NCBI GenBank assembly: GCA_000787465.1
Contig: JSYX01000188.1
Location: 1-57,397, forward strand
Source: Thermomucor indicae-seudaticae
Taxonomy: Eukaryota > Mucoromycota > Mucoromycetes > Mucorales > Lichtheimiaceae
Reading direction: 5' to 3'
Length of the DNA stretch: 57,397 nt
The position numbers and the translations under genes were made by a program. This document shows positions 44,465 to 57,078 of this stretch, piece after piece; positions within the stretch are counted from its first letter, which is position 1; each line of letters starts with the position of its first letter. Under the pieces are notes generated by a model that saw only the letters and a list, made by a program, of their open reading frames with translations, did not search any database and was not told where the DNA came from.

Positions 44465-45413
44465 ATGACAATTATTGTGCGAATGAGTGTGATTCACTGG
44501 CGGTGGCGTCCTCCAAAGTTGATATGTGACGATCTGGAGCAAGCAGCGGGGCTGATCGATATGGTAAAGACACAGATGCATGGGCAGTGCGCCAGATCCC
44601 CAAACTGATATGTGCTTCTAGATACCAAAAGAAACACTGGACGAACGTTTGCATCAGCTCCAGAGTCTTGTACGTGCCAAATGTCCTTCCAGCCATGCAG
44701 AATATTACGTGTTCGTCTTTATCATCACATGCATCGTGTTCTCGGTCGCCTTTTCGCTCGCGGCTCAATCTGCCAATATTTCAATGTGGTACCCGCTCAT
44801 CTTGCTGCTGATTCCCGCCGCGCTCAGTTACTGGATGAGCCGACGTAGATCCACTCTTTTATATCGCATCAAGGAGGTTGGTAAACTCTATTTACACCTG
44901 TAAGGAAAAGGGGGAAACAATCGATTCTGACAGCTCTGTGGTTCAACCAAGTTTGAACACTTGCTGAAGCAGACTCTGATACAATTCAACAAGAAAGACA
45001 AAATGTACCATGTGCGGTGGTCATTTCGACGACCGACGCGACATGACACTTTGCCTGTTCAATATCGTACAGCGTGTCCATGTCTAGTGGTTGAACTGGC
45101 TCAGTGTCTCGATATGGCTGAAATCGACATCTTGGACGAGACCCTCCCTTCTTATCAGGCTGCAACAGGTCAGCTGGACGATCTGAGTGATGCAGCACTC
45201 CCGCCCAGTTATTCGGAATCCAATCTACAGCAATTGCAGCATTCCTCTGGCATATCATCCACTCTGACAAGCGTGATGGATCATCCACGCACTCTGTCCG
45301 CAAACGGTACCATCAATACCTCCATTTACCCCTCTTGCAACTCCTCGACCACGCATCTCCTGACTATCCCAGAAGCGGCATTGACGCGGAGTTCTTCACA
45401 TCAACACACTTGA
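44465..45413 (+). CDS. Two-TM membrane protein with PPSY motif
   Basis: Three exons (44465..44563, 44622..44876, 44934..45413), about 277 residues. A hydrophobic hairpin (about residues 60-105) is made of two helices, YVFVFIITCIVFSVAFSLAA and MWYPLILLLIPAALSYW. The cytosolic portion has a conserved-looking FEHLLKQTLIQFNKKDKMYHV-type segment rich in basic and aromatic residues, and the tail holds LPPSYSES (a PPxY motif) and the related LPSYQAA. PPxY motifs bind WW domains of Rsp5/Nedd4 ubiquitin ligases, so this may be an Rsp5 adaptor or substrate; that is inference. The family is not recognised. The start at 44465 was chosen over an internal ATG 18 bases later. Confidence 0.72.
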
Positions 45414-45880
45414 ACAACATGTCATATAGATCCTTCCATCATGCGGCGCATGTCCTTTTCTGGGGACCACTTTTATTCAATTAATCTATACTCGTAATAT
45501 TCCTGTTCTCAAGTAATAATGATAATTTGTATAAAGATTGGCCTATTTGTCTTTTTCTTACCAAAAGAGGCATGGATAAACTGTCCAATGGCAACGTTCG
45601 AAAAACTTATAGACTTCCAGCATGTTGTATCACGCACGGATTGCTGTGTTTACGCTCAGACGCCATGGTTACAGCAAAAAGGCGCAGACTGCAAGAAAGG
45701 TACGAGGAAGAAAAAAGGATTTATCAGCCAGGAAATTGTAGAAGATATCTAACCCTTGTTTTGGATATTGCCGTTTTTGTTATCTCCACTTTTTTGACCC
45801 CCCAGCGTGTGTGCGTGTGCGTCATCCTCTCTTTTTTTCCCTCTCTTCTCTTTTTGCTGGTCTCCATTGTCGAAAAAGCC
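45414..45880. other. Intergenic, promoter of the SSH4-like gene
   Basis: No separate gene is supported. An open frame continues upstream from 45881 to 45527, but it has several Met codons and no family features. The sequence at 45830-45865 is a strong pyrimidine tract, which suits a promoter or leader immediately before the ATG at 45881. Confidence 0.45.
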
Positions 45881-47208
45881 ATGCTCAACACATTTGCATG
45901 GATCTTCATTGCTTGCATTATCGTCTGTTTGATCGTCATTGTCTTTCTCCTCTTCTTTACTCGCTCGCCCATTGAGCTGCCGCTCTCTGTGAGTGCTGAC
46001 GATTCTGACTTTGAAGAATGGCTTGCCGAGTCTGAAGAGCAAGTCGCTTCGCTTCCGGAAGACGCTCGCTTGAGCTATGAGCGAGCTAAAGGTAAAGCAA
46101 ATGAAAAAGAAGAGGCATCGCCACTGGAATGGAGTCTAATGTCTATATAGTCTTCCAAGAGCGCCATCCACCCGACAGCATTCCAACAGATATCACACCG
46201 CCGCAGTTTGTCTCGATACAAGAGAAGGGCGTCTCGGCCTTTGAATTCGAGTGGGAACCAGATGCCAGCTGCTTTGTCGCGGGCCGCACCGAAATTCAGT
46301 TCATGGACGGCGAATGCTGTGTTCAAACTAACTTACCTCTGCCGCGTAATCAAGAAGTATACTACTGGGAGGTAAGACATCCGATACAGACAAAGGGAAA
46401 GCGAGTTCATTGTGTTGATCTATGGTTGCTAGGCAAAGATGTTTGAATTGCCGGACACAACGACTGTCTCTGTTGGCGTAGCAACTAAACCATATCCTAG
46501 CTGGCGCTTACCAGGTAAAGGAGAAACGAAATGGGTTTATGAATGAGAGAGGAAGGAGTTAACATTCGTTTTGTGGTAGGCTGGAACCGGTATTCGATAG
46601 GCTATTTCTCAAACAACGGATGCAAATACTTTAGTTCACCATTCAACGGCAAACCGTACGGAATGACATTTAGGCACGGTGATGTGATTGGAGTAGGCTA
46701 TAGACATCGCACCGGTACCATTTTCTTTACGCGGAATGGTCGAAAACTCGAAGATGCATATACTGGCCTGCGATGGAACTTGTTTCCGACCATTGGCGCC
46801 AATGGACCCTGCCAGATCCATGTGAACCTCGGTCAGATGGGTTTCGTCTTTGTGGAAGCGAATGTCAAAAAGTGGGGTCTTGCACCGTCACAGGGAACCC
46901 TTGCGCCTCCACCAGCTTACGGCTTCGAAAGGGATACAATTTTGCTGGCTACGGGACACAGCAGCAGTGCGCAAGATGAGCAGGGTCCAAGCAGTAGCAG
47001 TGTCAGCAGTAGTAGTCGAAACCATTCCCAACCGCAACCAGAGCATCCTGTGTTGATCACAATGGATGACGGCGTTGGTCAGGCACCGTCAGGATTCCAG
47101 CTAATGCCTAACGTCTCACCTCCTCCTTACTCGTCACCGCAACCTTCCGGGAACCGCAGTGTCGGTGAACATTCTAGCGACCAACCTGACCGATCCAACA
47201 ATGCTTAG
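45881..47208 (+). CDS. SSH4/EAR1-like SPRY-domain adaptor with PPxY motifs
   Basis: Four exons (45881..46091, 46151..46371, 46433..46514, 46580..47208) give about 380 residues. One N-terminal transmembrane helix (FAWIFIACIIVCLIVIVFLL) is followed by an acidic linker and a SPRY/B30.2 domain: FEWEPDASCFVAGR, VYYWEAKMFELPDTTTVSVG, GWNRYSIGYFSNNGCKYFSS, and GDVIGVGYRHRTGTIFFTRNG. The tail has PPAYG and PPPYSSP, both PPxY motifs. That order (TM, SPRY, PPxY) is that of yeast Ssh4 and Ear1, which recruit Rsp5 to sort endosomal and vacuolar cargo. The start at 45881 is preferred because it directly precedes the membrane helix, as in the family. Confidence 0.92.
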
Positions 47209-47452
47209 TTTTCTACAACGCGGAAGGCCATGATATTGTAATGTCCCTTTACATGAACCTTTCTGTTTTCATACCCATCCTAATCATATTCGTTTACCCT
47301 TCATGGCTTGCTTCTTTTTTCTATCTGCCCGGTCCAGACATGTACATATCTTCTTATTAAACCGTCGTCTTGCATTTACCAAATTTCGGTGACGGTGAAA
47401 TCCAATGGGGCGTGCCACGTTTGCTTCTTCTCCCGTTTTCTGTGCATAAAAC

Positions 47453-48236
47453 ATGACTGATACCCAAGAGAAAGGTACAGCATTCATAGCAAACAAAAAC
47501 ATTGATCGCCATGTTGATCTGAAGCAATTTGTTTTGAAATAAAGACACGAATTCGTCAGAGAAACAACAGAATGGAGAGCCGGTAAAGATTAACAAGTAT
47601 GATGGCACGCAGATCAAAAATGCAGTAGATGACGAAGTGCGCAGTGTAAGCTTTATGCTGTAGCCTTTCAGTTTTTCTGGAGAAAGACTTACGTGGCACG
47701 GTAGTATCTGGCAGAAAGTTTCAAACAGAGCCATATCCATACAGACATCAAACTTCTTTTGGGTTACTCTTCGTGTCTGATTGCCGGTGCTGCTTTTCTT
47801 TTTGAGTACTATACGAGTTTTCAAGAAGCCAAGCCGGTTCTGTATGGAACCGTAGCCTTATTCTGGGTACTACAGGCCATGCTTTGGGCATACGCGACAT
47901 TTGTAGAAAAGAATGAAGTATTTGTTGGCTACAAGGAAGATCCCAAGACAAAACGGGTAATTTCCAAAAGTTATCTATACGTTCTCATAGCACACTAAAC
48001 AACATAACCAGAGACTGGGGATATTGACGGTAACTGGCGAAATGGAACGTTATTCTCCCCTGTACAAGATGACAATGACTTATCAAGATCAAGTATTGCA
48101 CAAGCGTACAACACTGTCCGTCGAAAAAGACGTAGCGTCATGGTTTACTGAGAATGGCGTCATGGTGAAGACACGGGTGGATAAAGACTTGGAAGACCAA
48201 GTGGACACTTTGTTTAATCAAGTACACAAGGACTAA
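47453..48236 (+). CDS. SPC2: Signal peptidase complex subunit 2 (SPC25)
   Basis: The core exon (about 47719/47729..47956) encodes DIKLLLGYSSCLIAGAAFLF, then PVLYGTVALFWVLQAML, two membrane helices, and the last exon 48012..48236 encodes ILTVTGEMERYSPLYKMTMT and a SVEKDVASWFTENG segment. This is the SPC2/SPCS2 family, a non-catalytic subunit that modulates the ER signal peptidase. The N-terminal part fits as exon 1 at 47453..47474 and a second exon from 47560 (KINKYDGTQIKNAVDDEV). One small exon between about 47645 and 47720 could not be placed uniquely, so the middle N-terminal boundary is uncertain. It follows the SSH4-like gene by 245 bp. Confidence 0.85.
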
Positions 48237-49990
<1,754 letters not shown>

Positions 49991-50149
49991 TACATGTATT
50001 TTTCGTTGCAAAATACATTAAACATTGCGTGCCATCTCACGTTTTCCATGCAAAAACGGCAATGGATCAGTATTGTTTCACTCCAACATCATAGTGGATA
50101 AAAAATGATTGGAACTTTTCTTCAAGGAGAGTGTCCCTCTTTTCTTTCC

Positions 50150-50812
50150 ATGAACCAACCAGTGATATTCCGTGTCGTCAATTGTGGCGTGGGAGCGTTT
50201 ATGGTCATCGGTGGCGTCGCCACTATCATGACTGGAGGTAACAGACGGCAACTCGAGTGAGGAGGAGACTGTAGACATAACCACGCATCAGGTTTTCCAC
50301 AATTCATCCGTGGGGTCTTTTGCATTCTGTTTGGTGTAATGGTCCTTGTGTTTGAGTTCCGTCTTCCACTTTTGTTGACCCGACATGTATCGTTCATGTT
50401 CTCCTTTATCGGCCGGGGACTTTGTAAGTGATCCGCCTCGCTCACATGCCATAGAGGTCGGTACTAAACAAATTCATGGTGCACTGATAGTTTACACATT
50501 GTATGTGTGCATGGGATTACCAATGTTTATCTTTTGCTGAATCTTATTGTTATTTGTAGTATCGGATGCATTATTCTTAACTATCTACCGCTTGCTATCG
50601 TTTCAGGCGTTATTGTAAGAAAAGAAAAAGGGGCGGGATGCCACGGGGGCAGCTCGGTTCATGTTCAATTACAGGTTGCGGGGTGTGGTCTCGCCTACAT
50701 CGTGTTGCATTTCGTGCCTCGGATCGAACCGCCGAGCAACATGAGACGCGAAGCGCTCGATGAACAGCAAGGAGGAAGAACATCCCGTTGGGTTGAAGGA
50801 GGGAGCCACTGA
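50150..50812 (+). CDS. TVP15 / COPI-associated family membrane protein
   Basis: Five exons (50150..50237, 50292..50423, 50491..50500, 50560..50614, 50675..50812) give about 140 residues with four hydrophobic segments. Motifs GGVATIMTGG, FIRGVFCILFGVMVLVFEFR, SFIGRGLFYTFIGCIILNY, and VAGCGLAYIVLHFVPRIEPP are those of the COPI_assoc/Tvp15 family of Golgi and late-Golgi vesicle membrane proteins. Exon 3 is only ten nucleotides long; without it the frame closes at once, which supports the model. The yeast relative Tvp15 is a Golgi protein of unclear function. The upstream frame from 50105 adds 15 residues but lacks family support. Confidence 0.85.
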
Positions 50813-52308
50813 TCCATCTGGCATGAAATAAAGTTATGCTTACTGCAAAGCGGTAAACGCCTTTAATGAGTGATTCTAAATGCTTAATTTCTATTCGATA
50901 TTTGCCACTGGTTGTTTAGACATTGCGCGAGACGTTTTATTTTCAATGTACCGTCCTGCTTGGTCAAAAGATCTCTATGTCTTGTAATGGGCTTAATTGA
51001 TTGAATAAAGCTAGTTCTCCCCGCATCGCCGCAGCACATGTAACAGATCAATAAGACCACGGAGGATTCCGGCTACAGCGCGTAACCAGTTTCATGTATC
51101 CGAGACACCTGATTGAAGCACGCCAGTGCGTGCGGATCCACACGGGAGATCCTTTCTGAACCACGCATCTACAATGCATTAGTTTCACGCTCGTCGACTA
51201 CATGGAATCTTCACTATGGTGCTCCAATATCGAACCGCATCCACACACAACGAGCCATTACTGTTTTCTTCCACAAACCCAGCAAAGACGAGATGTTGGG
51301 CGTATAATGCTAGTCTTTCTTGGTTCCGGTACTTGCAAGCACCGACCAGAAGGATGGTTCGGATGAACGCTATCACGATGGAGCAGGCGTTTCCCGAGAT
51401 GGATCCACGGAGTATTATCCATATAGGAACGAGCTGGAGTTTTCGATTGCATGCCCTGTTCGATGGTGATGACCATCTCTGTTCGCGGCATGTCACGCGT
51501 CTAACCCTGGATGTAGTCTAGGCTGGTTGGACATGGCCTGTGAAGATCCGACATTGAAGGTGCCATCATTAAACCGGGCAATGAATCACGCAAAACCCAA
51601 GGAGACAAAGACCCAGTCAATCAAGATTGGTGGAAAAGAAGTGTCACTTGATGTGAGAACAGGCCAGAACGAGCAGCAGAGCCACCTGATGGGGATGCTG
51701 CCGCCTGCCAGGTCGTGCTGATTTCTCTGACGCAAGGAGATAAAATGGGAGAGGATCCTCTTTCCCAATGCTCTATGGTTGTTCTTTTAGTCTTCTTTTT
51801 TGCTGACAGCTAATGAACATTTTACAGCTGTGCAACACTGTGGCAGGGCGACGTCAATGCAGCAAGAAATACGCATTGCATCACCAGATTGGGCAATCGA
51901 TGGCATAGCAAGACCATAACCATTGGTCACCATAATAAAATGGTTACATATTCACGCTTCGATGAACTTTCTGTCATCTTTATTTTGCGAGCTGCGACTG
52001 GACACAGACCACAAAAAGAAGTAGATAACGTAAGCGCAAAGTCGCACAAACCACCTGGAACGAACAAAACAAGTATGCTAAGCCCTGCAAATGGGGTCAT
52101 TTGAAACCACATATCACCTAAAGGGTTCTATTGTGGTACACTGGTCCCAATACCGGCTTATTTATACGGGCAATAGGGGGGACAAAACTGACATGTGCGC
52201 GTAAGAGAAAGAATAACGGATCACTTGATAGTTACACATTCGACCCCGCAAAAAACAAAAGCATACAAAGGCCTTGGTGTCCTTCTTTCCTTGCTTGGTC
52301 TTGGATCC
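50813..52308. other. Gene-poor 1.5-kb region
   Basis: No gene is supported. Several 60-100 codon frames on both strands (for example around 51185-51496 minus and 51527-51721 plus) overlap each other and show no family features. The right-most part before 52309 is the promoter of the sugar-transporter gene. This may be decayed repeat DNA. Confidence 0.4.
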
Positions 52309-54404
52309 ATGAAATACCTTTCACATATTGCGACCACGGTCGCCTGCATCGGTGGCTTCCTGTTTGGCTATGATCTGGGTGTTATTAGCGGTAAGACCGG
52401 CAAAAGCAATCTTTGCAAGTATCTATCTATGTAATGACTACTTGCGGTAGGTGTACTGGCGATGCCGAGTTTTCCAGCTTATTTCGGCATGGCAAGTGAT
52501 CCGAACCATCTTGCTCAGGTCAAGGGTGATGTGGTGTCGTTATTGCAGGCTGGCTGCTGCGTAGGCGCGTTACTCATTAATTTCTTCGCGGGTGCGTATG
52601 AGTGAATGATTGAACCCGCGGGAATAGTATCATGATCTTTTTCTCTGTCAGATCCCTTTGGCCGTAAGCTTGCCATTATGGGATCCTCTGCCATTTTCAT
52701 TGTCGGAGGCGTTCTCCAGACCGTGGCGCGTAGCGTGGCGACCATGATGGCTGGCCGATTCGTAGCAGGCTGTAAGAAGAAAAGGAAATGGGAGAGCCTA
52801 ACCTACCTTGTAGTCTGATGTACCTGATATAGTGGGTGTCGGTGCTTGTTCCATGCTTGTGCCAATGTATATCGCAGAGATTGCTCCACGCAAGCTTCGA
52901 GGTCGCCTAGGGACGCTATGACAGTTCTTGATTGTTTTGGGTATCATGATCTCGTATTGGATTGATTACGGATGCGCACGAGGCATCCCCGTCGGCGAAA
53001 AACAGTGGCGAACTCCTCTTGGCATCCAAATTGTTCCCGGCGGATTGCTGGTTATTGGCATGTTCTTTTGCCCCGAGTCGCTTCGATGGCTTGCACTCAA
53101 GTAAGCATTGACAACAATCAAAGTGAAAAAAAAGAATATTAATAAGCATGCGTGTCTTTCCTGGCAATAGGAACAGAGACGAGAACGTTTTAAAGACACT
53201 ATGTCGCCTTCGTGATCTGCCACAAGACGATCCTCGCATTCAGGAAGAATATCAAGAGATCCAGGCCGCGATTGAGTTGGAGCGCGAAAGCAAATCGAGT
53301 CGATGGACAGAAATCCTTGTTCCTAACAATATGCGACGACTCTTTATTGGCGTTTCTCTTCAAATCTTTCAACAGTGGACGGGTATTAATGCCGTCGTAA
53401 GTCTTCCTGCAAAGGCATGTTGCAAGAGTCTCTAATAATCTTTCTGTTGCAAAAGAATTACTATGCGCCGGATATTTTTCGTTCTGTCGGTCTTACAGCA
53501 GAAGACACGGATATCCTGGCTACCGGTGTTTATGGTATCGTATCATCTTAACAGAACTGATGAGCTTTCTAATGTTCTCTCTTTTGTTCAAACAGGCATT
53601 GTCAAAGTGGTCTTTGTGTTTGTCTCGTTCTTTATGGTCGATACGCATCTGGGCCGTCGTCGAACTTTAATGCTAGGCTCTCTCTTCATGTTTGTCTCAT
53701 TCTTTGTCCTCGCCGGCTTGATCCTCGCCATCCAACGAGAGAATGGCGGAACCATCTCTGAGGGATCCACGGTGGGTGGCAAGGGCATCGGCGCCATGGT
53801 CATGATCTATTTCTTTGCCATCGGGTACCTATCACAGTAACTCAAAAAGCGCTTGTACTAGTGTATTCATTGCTCTTCTTTTAAGCTACGAGTTCTCATG
53901 GGGGTAAGTTTCATGCTTCCAACTAGGTACACGAGAGAACAATGAACAATACGCCTACGTTATAGACCCGTTGTCTGGATCGTCTGCTCTGAAATCTTTC
54001 CTTCTCGCATCCGAGCCATTTGTCTATCCATTACCACCGCTTTTAACTGGGTAAAACCCGTTTCATACCTTTCAATTTTTCTGATTAATCACCAGGAATC
54101 GACACACAGGCCATGAATGCAACCATTGCCAAGGTGACTCCGATCATGACGCAAAACATCACCTACGGAACCTACTTTTTCTTTGGCGCTTGTGCCGTCC
54201 TGATGGGTGCCTTTACATACCTCTTCGTTCCAGAAACACGAGGGCGCTCGCTCGAAGAAATGGAAAAGGTAAATACTATTGTGCTCGTTATGACTCCTTC
54301 CTCATCCGATGTTTCAGGTGTTTTCTGGCAGTCTCTTGGCCTACAAGGACAAGTACGTTTGGCGTCCTGAAGCCAATGCGGTCCCAAAAGATGACCAGTC
54401 CTAA
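52309..54404 (+). pseudogene. MFS sugar transporter with in-frame TGA
   Basis: Eleven exons (52309..52390, 52451..52591, 52652..52771, 52833..53100, 53171..53396, 53456..53534, 53596..53824, 53886..53903, 53966..54050, 54110..54268, 54318..54404) would give a 497-residue hexose-transporter-type MFS protein. Signatures: FLFGYDLGVISG, DPFGRK, VPMYIAEIAPRKLRGRL, FCPESLRWL, QQWTGINA and FVPETRGRSLEEMEK. Codon 144 (52919-52921) is TGA, between GRLGT-L and QFLIVLG, where relatives have an ordinary residue. No intron removes it. All other exons and splice sites look intact, so this is a very young null allele, a sequencing error, or a read-through gene. Confidence 0.82.
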
Positions 54405-54837
54405 GTAGCCTATCAATTTCTCACGTTCCACCCTTTTGTCTCTACTTGTAATACGTAGTTACCTTTATGTTAGTGCTCTGTTACTGATTAATATATCATG
54501 AGAATAGTTTATGTGCTCGTAGCGGTTCTAGTGCTGAAAATGATCCAAAACTATGGTGATACTATCCTTTTTAAGTTTTCATTATCTTTTTTGTCCTTCC
54601 CTTTGTACCACATTATACATTTTTTTTTAAAACGGAGGAGGGCGATCATCGAACAGACAGTCAACGTGAAACGAAGCAAAGTGCAAGAATAAAGAAGCGT
54701 ACAAAGAAAAAGAAGCAGAATTAAAGAGAATTAAATTACAGAAATGCAAAGTAGGGGACAAGAAGATGACTGTATGTTGACTTGCTATCGTCCTTCTCTC
54801 CGTTGATTGTTGTATACAGCTTGGTTGGTGGGGAATA
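54405..54837. other. Convergent intergenic
   Basis: No supported gene lies between the transporter and F-box genes, which face each other. The region contains the two 3' ends; a 64-codon frame at 54498..54692 is not supported by any feature. Confidence 0.4.
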
Positions 54838-56366
54838 TTAACGCTGTTGTCGTCTTGCGGTTGCGCGTTGTCGTTGCCACCAAATGGAACTTCCTCTAAC
54901 GACGGTCGTCTTTGGCATGTGCGTCGTGTCGCCCATTAAATGCGATAGCGCCTGGTCTCTCGAAGGCATCAACGGATCGCATAGAGAGTCTCCGTTCTCG
55001 TCGTTTCCATCCTCATCCTCGTCGTATTCACCATTCTCTGTAGCACTCATCTTTATAAGCTGCATCACGGCCGGTCCTTGAATCACTTCACGTCGCACTC
55101 CACCTAGGCACATGCGCTGCAAGCCCGCATCACTCGGTGCTTCACCGTGCTCTATTAAGCGTAACTCTCGCCGAACTCGATCGACGGCTGCCTCAAAGAA
55201 TACGTTGCCCAAGGACCGAGCGTTACTGAGACTGAGTACTTTGAGCTTACTGCATTGCTGCAGCAATTCCGTCAGCGTCGCTTCGGACAACCGACTGCCG
55301 TCCGCGTTATTAAACATGACAAGCTGTCTCAAATTCGTACAGCGCTTGGCCACGTGCCGAATCGACGCGTCCGAAAGATGATACGCATTGCCGATACTCA
55401 GATTTTCAATGTGCGCACCGCAACGCTCCGCAAGTGTAACTAAACTGGAATCACTCACTGGCGTGTTGCCATTGATCTCGATATGTCGCAGCCGCGGATT
55501 CGTCATGGCTAGCTTGCATAACGTCGAACCCTGCAATGTCGCACAGCCTGTAAAGACAATGGTCTCCAGGACTCCCGATTTCATGTACTTTGCCATTTCG
55601 TAAACCGAGTCATCCGTCTTTGGCGAATATGACGTTAGACGTATGGATCGCAATTTGCGACAGTTGTGAGCGAAATGCGCGAGCGGAAGCGAATGATTGT
55701 ATTGCCGAGTTGCATGTTGTTGCGGTTGTTGTTGTTGATGCGGAGAATGTGGATGAGCATGAGGAGGAGAAGAAGGAGGAGGAGGATGATTGTTGATAGC
55801 ATTATTATTATTATTATTATTGTTGTTGTTGTTGCTGACGGGAGCTCGCGGTGCTGCAACGGGTAGACGCGGAGGAGGATTCGGTTCACCTGGTCGTCTA
55901 ATAGGTGGAAGGACAGGACGGTTCTGCATCAAGAGTGGAACTGGTGGCGCTACAGGCCGGGTATGATGAAAGGTAATTGAGATGGATTCGAGGTTTGGGC
56001 ACAATGAAGTAACAAGTAGAATAATGTTCGGGCTAATATGGAACTCGCGGTCTGCGTGAACGAGGTCAAGAGTTTTGACGTATGTGCCGTACGGACGGGA
56101 TGCGTTGCGGCGTGACACAATCGAAAAGACGCGCTCGAATTCGCGTTCACGCACAAACTTGAAATTGGCCCATACAAGCTCCAGCGCTGGTGTAGACCAC
56201 GCCCTGCAGGTCAGCGCAGCGCGGGCCAAGTCGGAACGGGATAGGTAGCGAAAGATGCGTTTCAAGCACGTTGGCGTCAGCTTTGCCGCTGCCGTAGTAC
56301 CAGACGGCTTCGAGTCCTGCTCAACAACCATCAGACTGGCGGCGTCCAAGGTTGCATCTCTCGTCA
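54838..56366 (-). CDS. F-box / leucine-rich-repeat protein
   Basis: One uninterrupted minus-strand frame; the first ATG is at 56366 (the upstream frame begins at a TTG, so 56412 is not used). About 508 residues. The F-box (TPTCLKRIFRYLSRSDLARA, CRAWSTPALELVW) lies near the N-terminus and is followed by LRR-type repeats: LCPNLESISI, NCRKLRSIRL, NPRLRHIEINGNT, HIENLSIGNAYHLSDASIRH, CTNLRQLVMF, and CSKLKVLSLSNA. F-box LRR proteins are substrate receptors of SCF ubiquitin ligases. A poly-Asn/His/Pro-rich insert interrupts the repeat region; it is coded by an AAT/AAC tandem repeat (about 55800-55835) likely to vary in length. Substrate unknown. Confidence 0.9.
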
Positions 56367-57078
56367 TGCACGAATCGTCCGTAAAATCGTTTTCCGGCAA
56401 ATCGTCGAACAATCAGCAAAAGGAAGATCGAGGACGCTGAACAGATCAGTGGTAACAAAGAACCAAATAAGCTCAAAGGAAAAAAGAGAGAAAGCTACGA
56501 AGTGAAGTATACAGTTGAAGCAACGAGACGAAGAAGAAAAGAGCCTGGATTCTTTGATCGGAATTGAAACGTGGAAAAAAAAGAAGCTACATTCTTTTTC
56601 ACCAAAGTCAGCATAGGCCATCTGCTGGCACCCATTATAGCCAGGAATAGTCCTGAGCAAAAAGCGTTACCACAACCAATGAAACGTCTGTTGAAAGGGT
56701 CAAGGGATGGGAATCCGTTAAGGGAGATAGCAGAAGCATTTTCTTTGGCCCTGTCTGTATTCACTGCGTGCACTGGAAAAAAATGCTTCCAGAACATGGT
56801 CTTCTTCCATGATGTCACTGTGTCACAACCACGGCGTTCTTGAATCATTCGCCATGTGACTGAGGGTTTCACTGCGAATTGACGTCAGTAAATTTCCGTA
56901 TTAGGAAGTCGTGTCTTTTTTACAAGTTTATTCTTTACAATTTACAGTGATGTACAAAAGATTTTGCGCAGAGAGAACAAAACGATTTATGGAAAAGGGA
57001 TATAATAAATTACAGAAAAGAGAAATCAGAATATGCGGTCAGTCCATTTGTCATTTTGATTCAAACAATCATTTTCAC
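56367..57078. other. Intergenic, F-box gene promoter
   Basis: No supported gene. The left part is the F-box gene's promoter and leader (right-to-left). Several overlapping short frames have no family features. Confidence 0.4.

Noticed and set aside
50813..52308. Several 60-100 codon frames on both strands
   Set aside because: They overlap one another, lack family features and cannot be joined into a plausible spliced gene.
52904..52950. A very short intron removing the TGA of the sugar transporter
   Set aside because: The only nearby GT...AG pair would be 23 nt and shifts the frame; too short and does not restore the protein.
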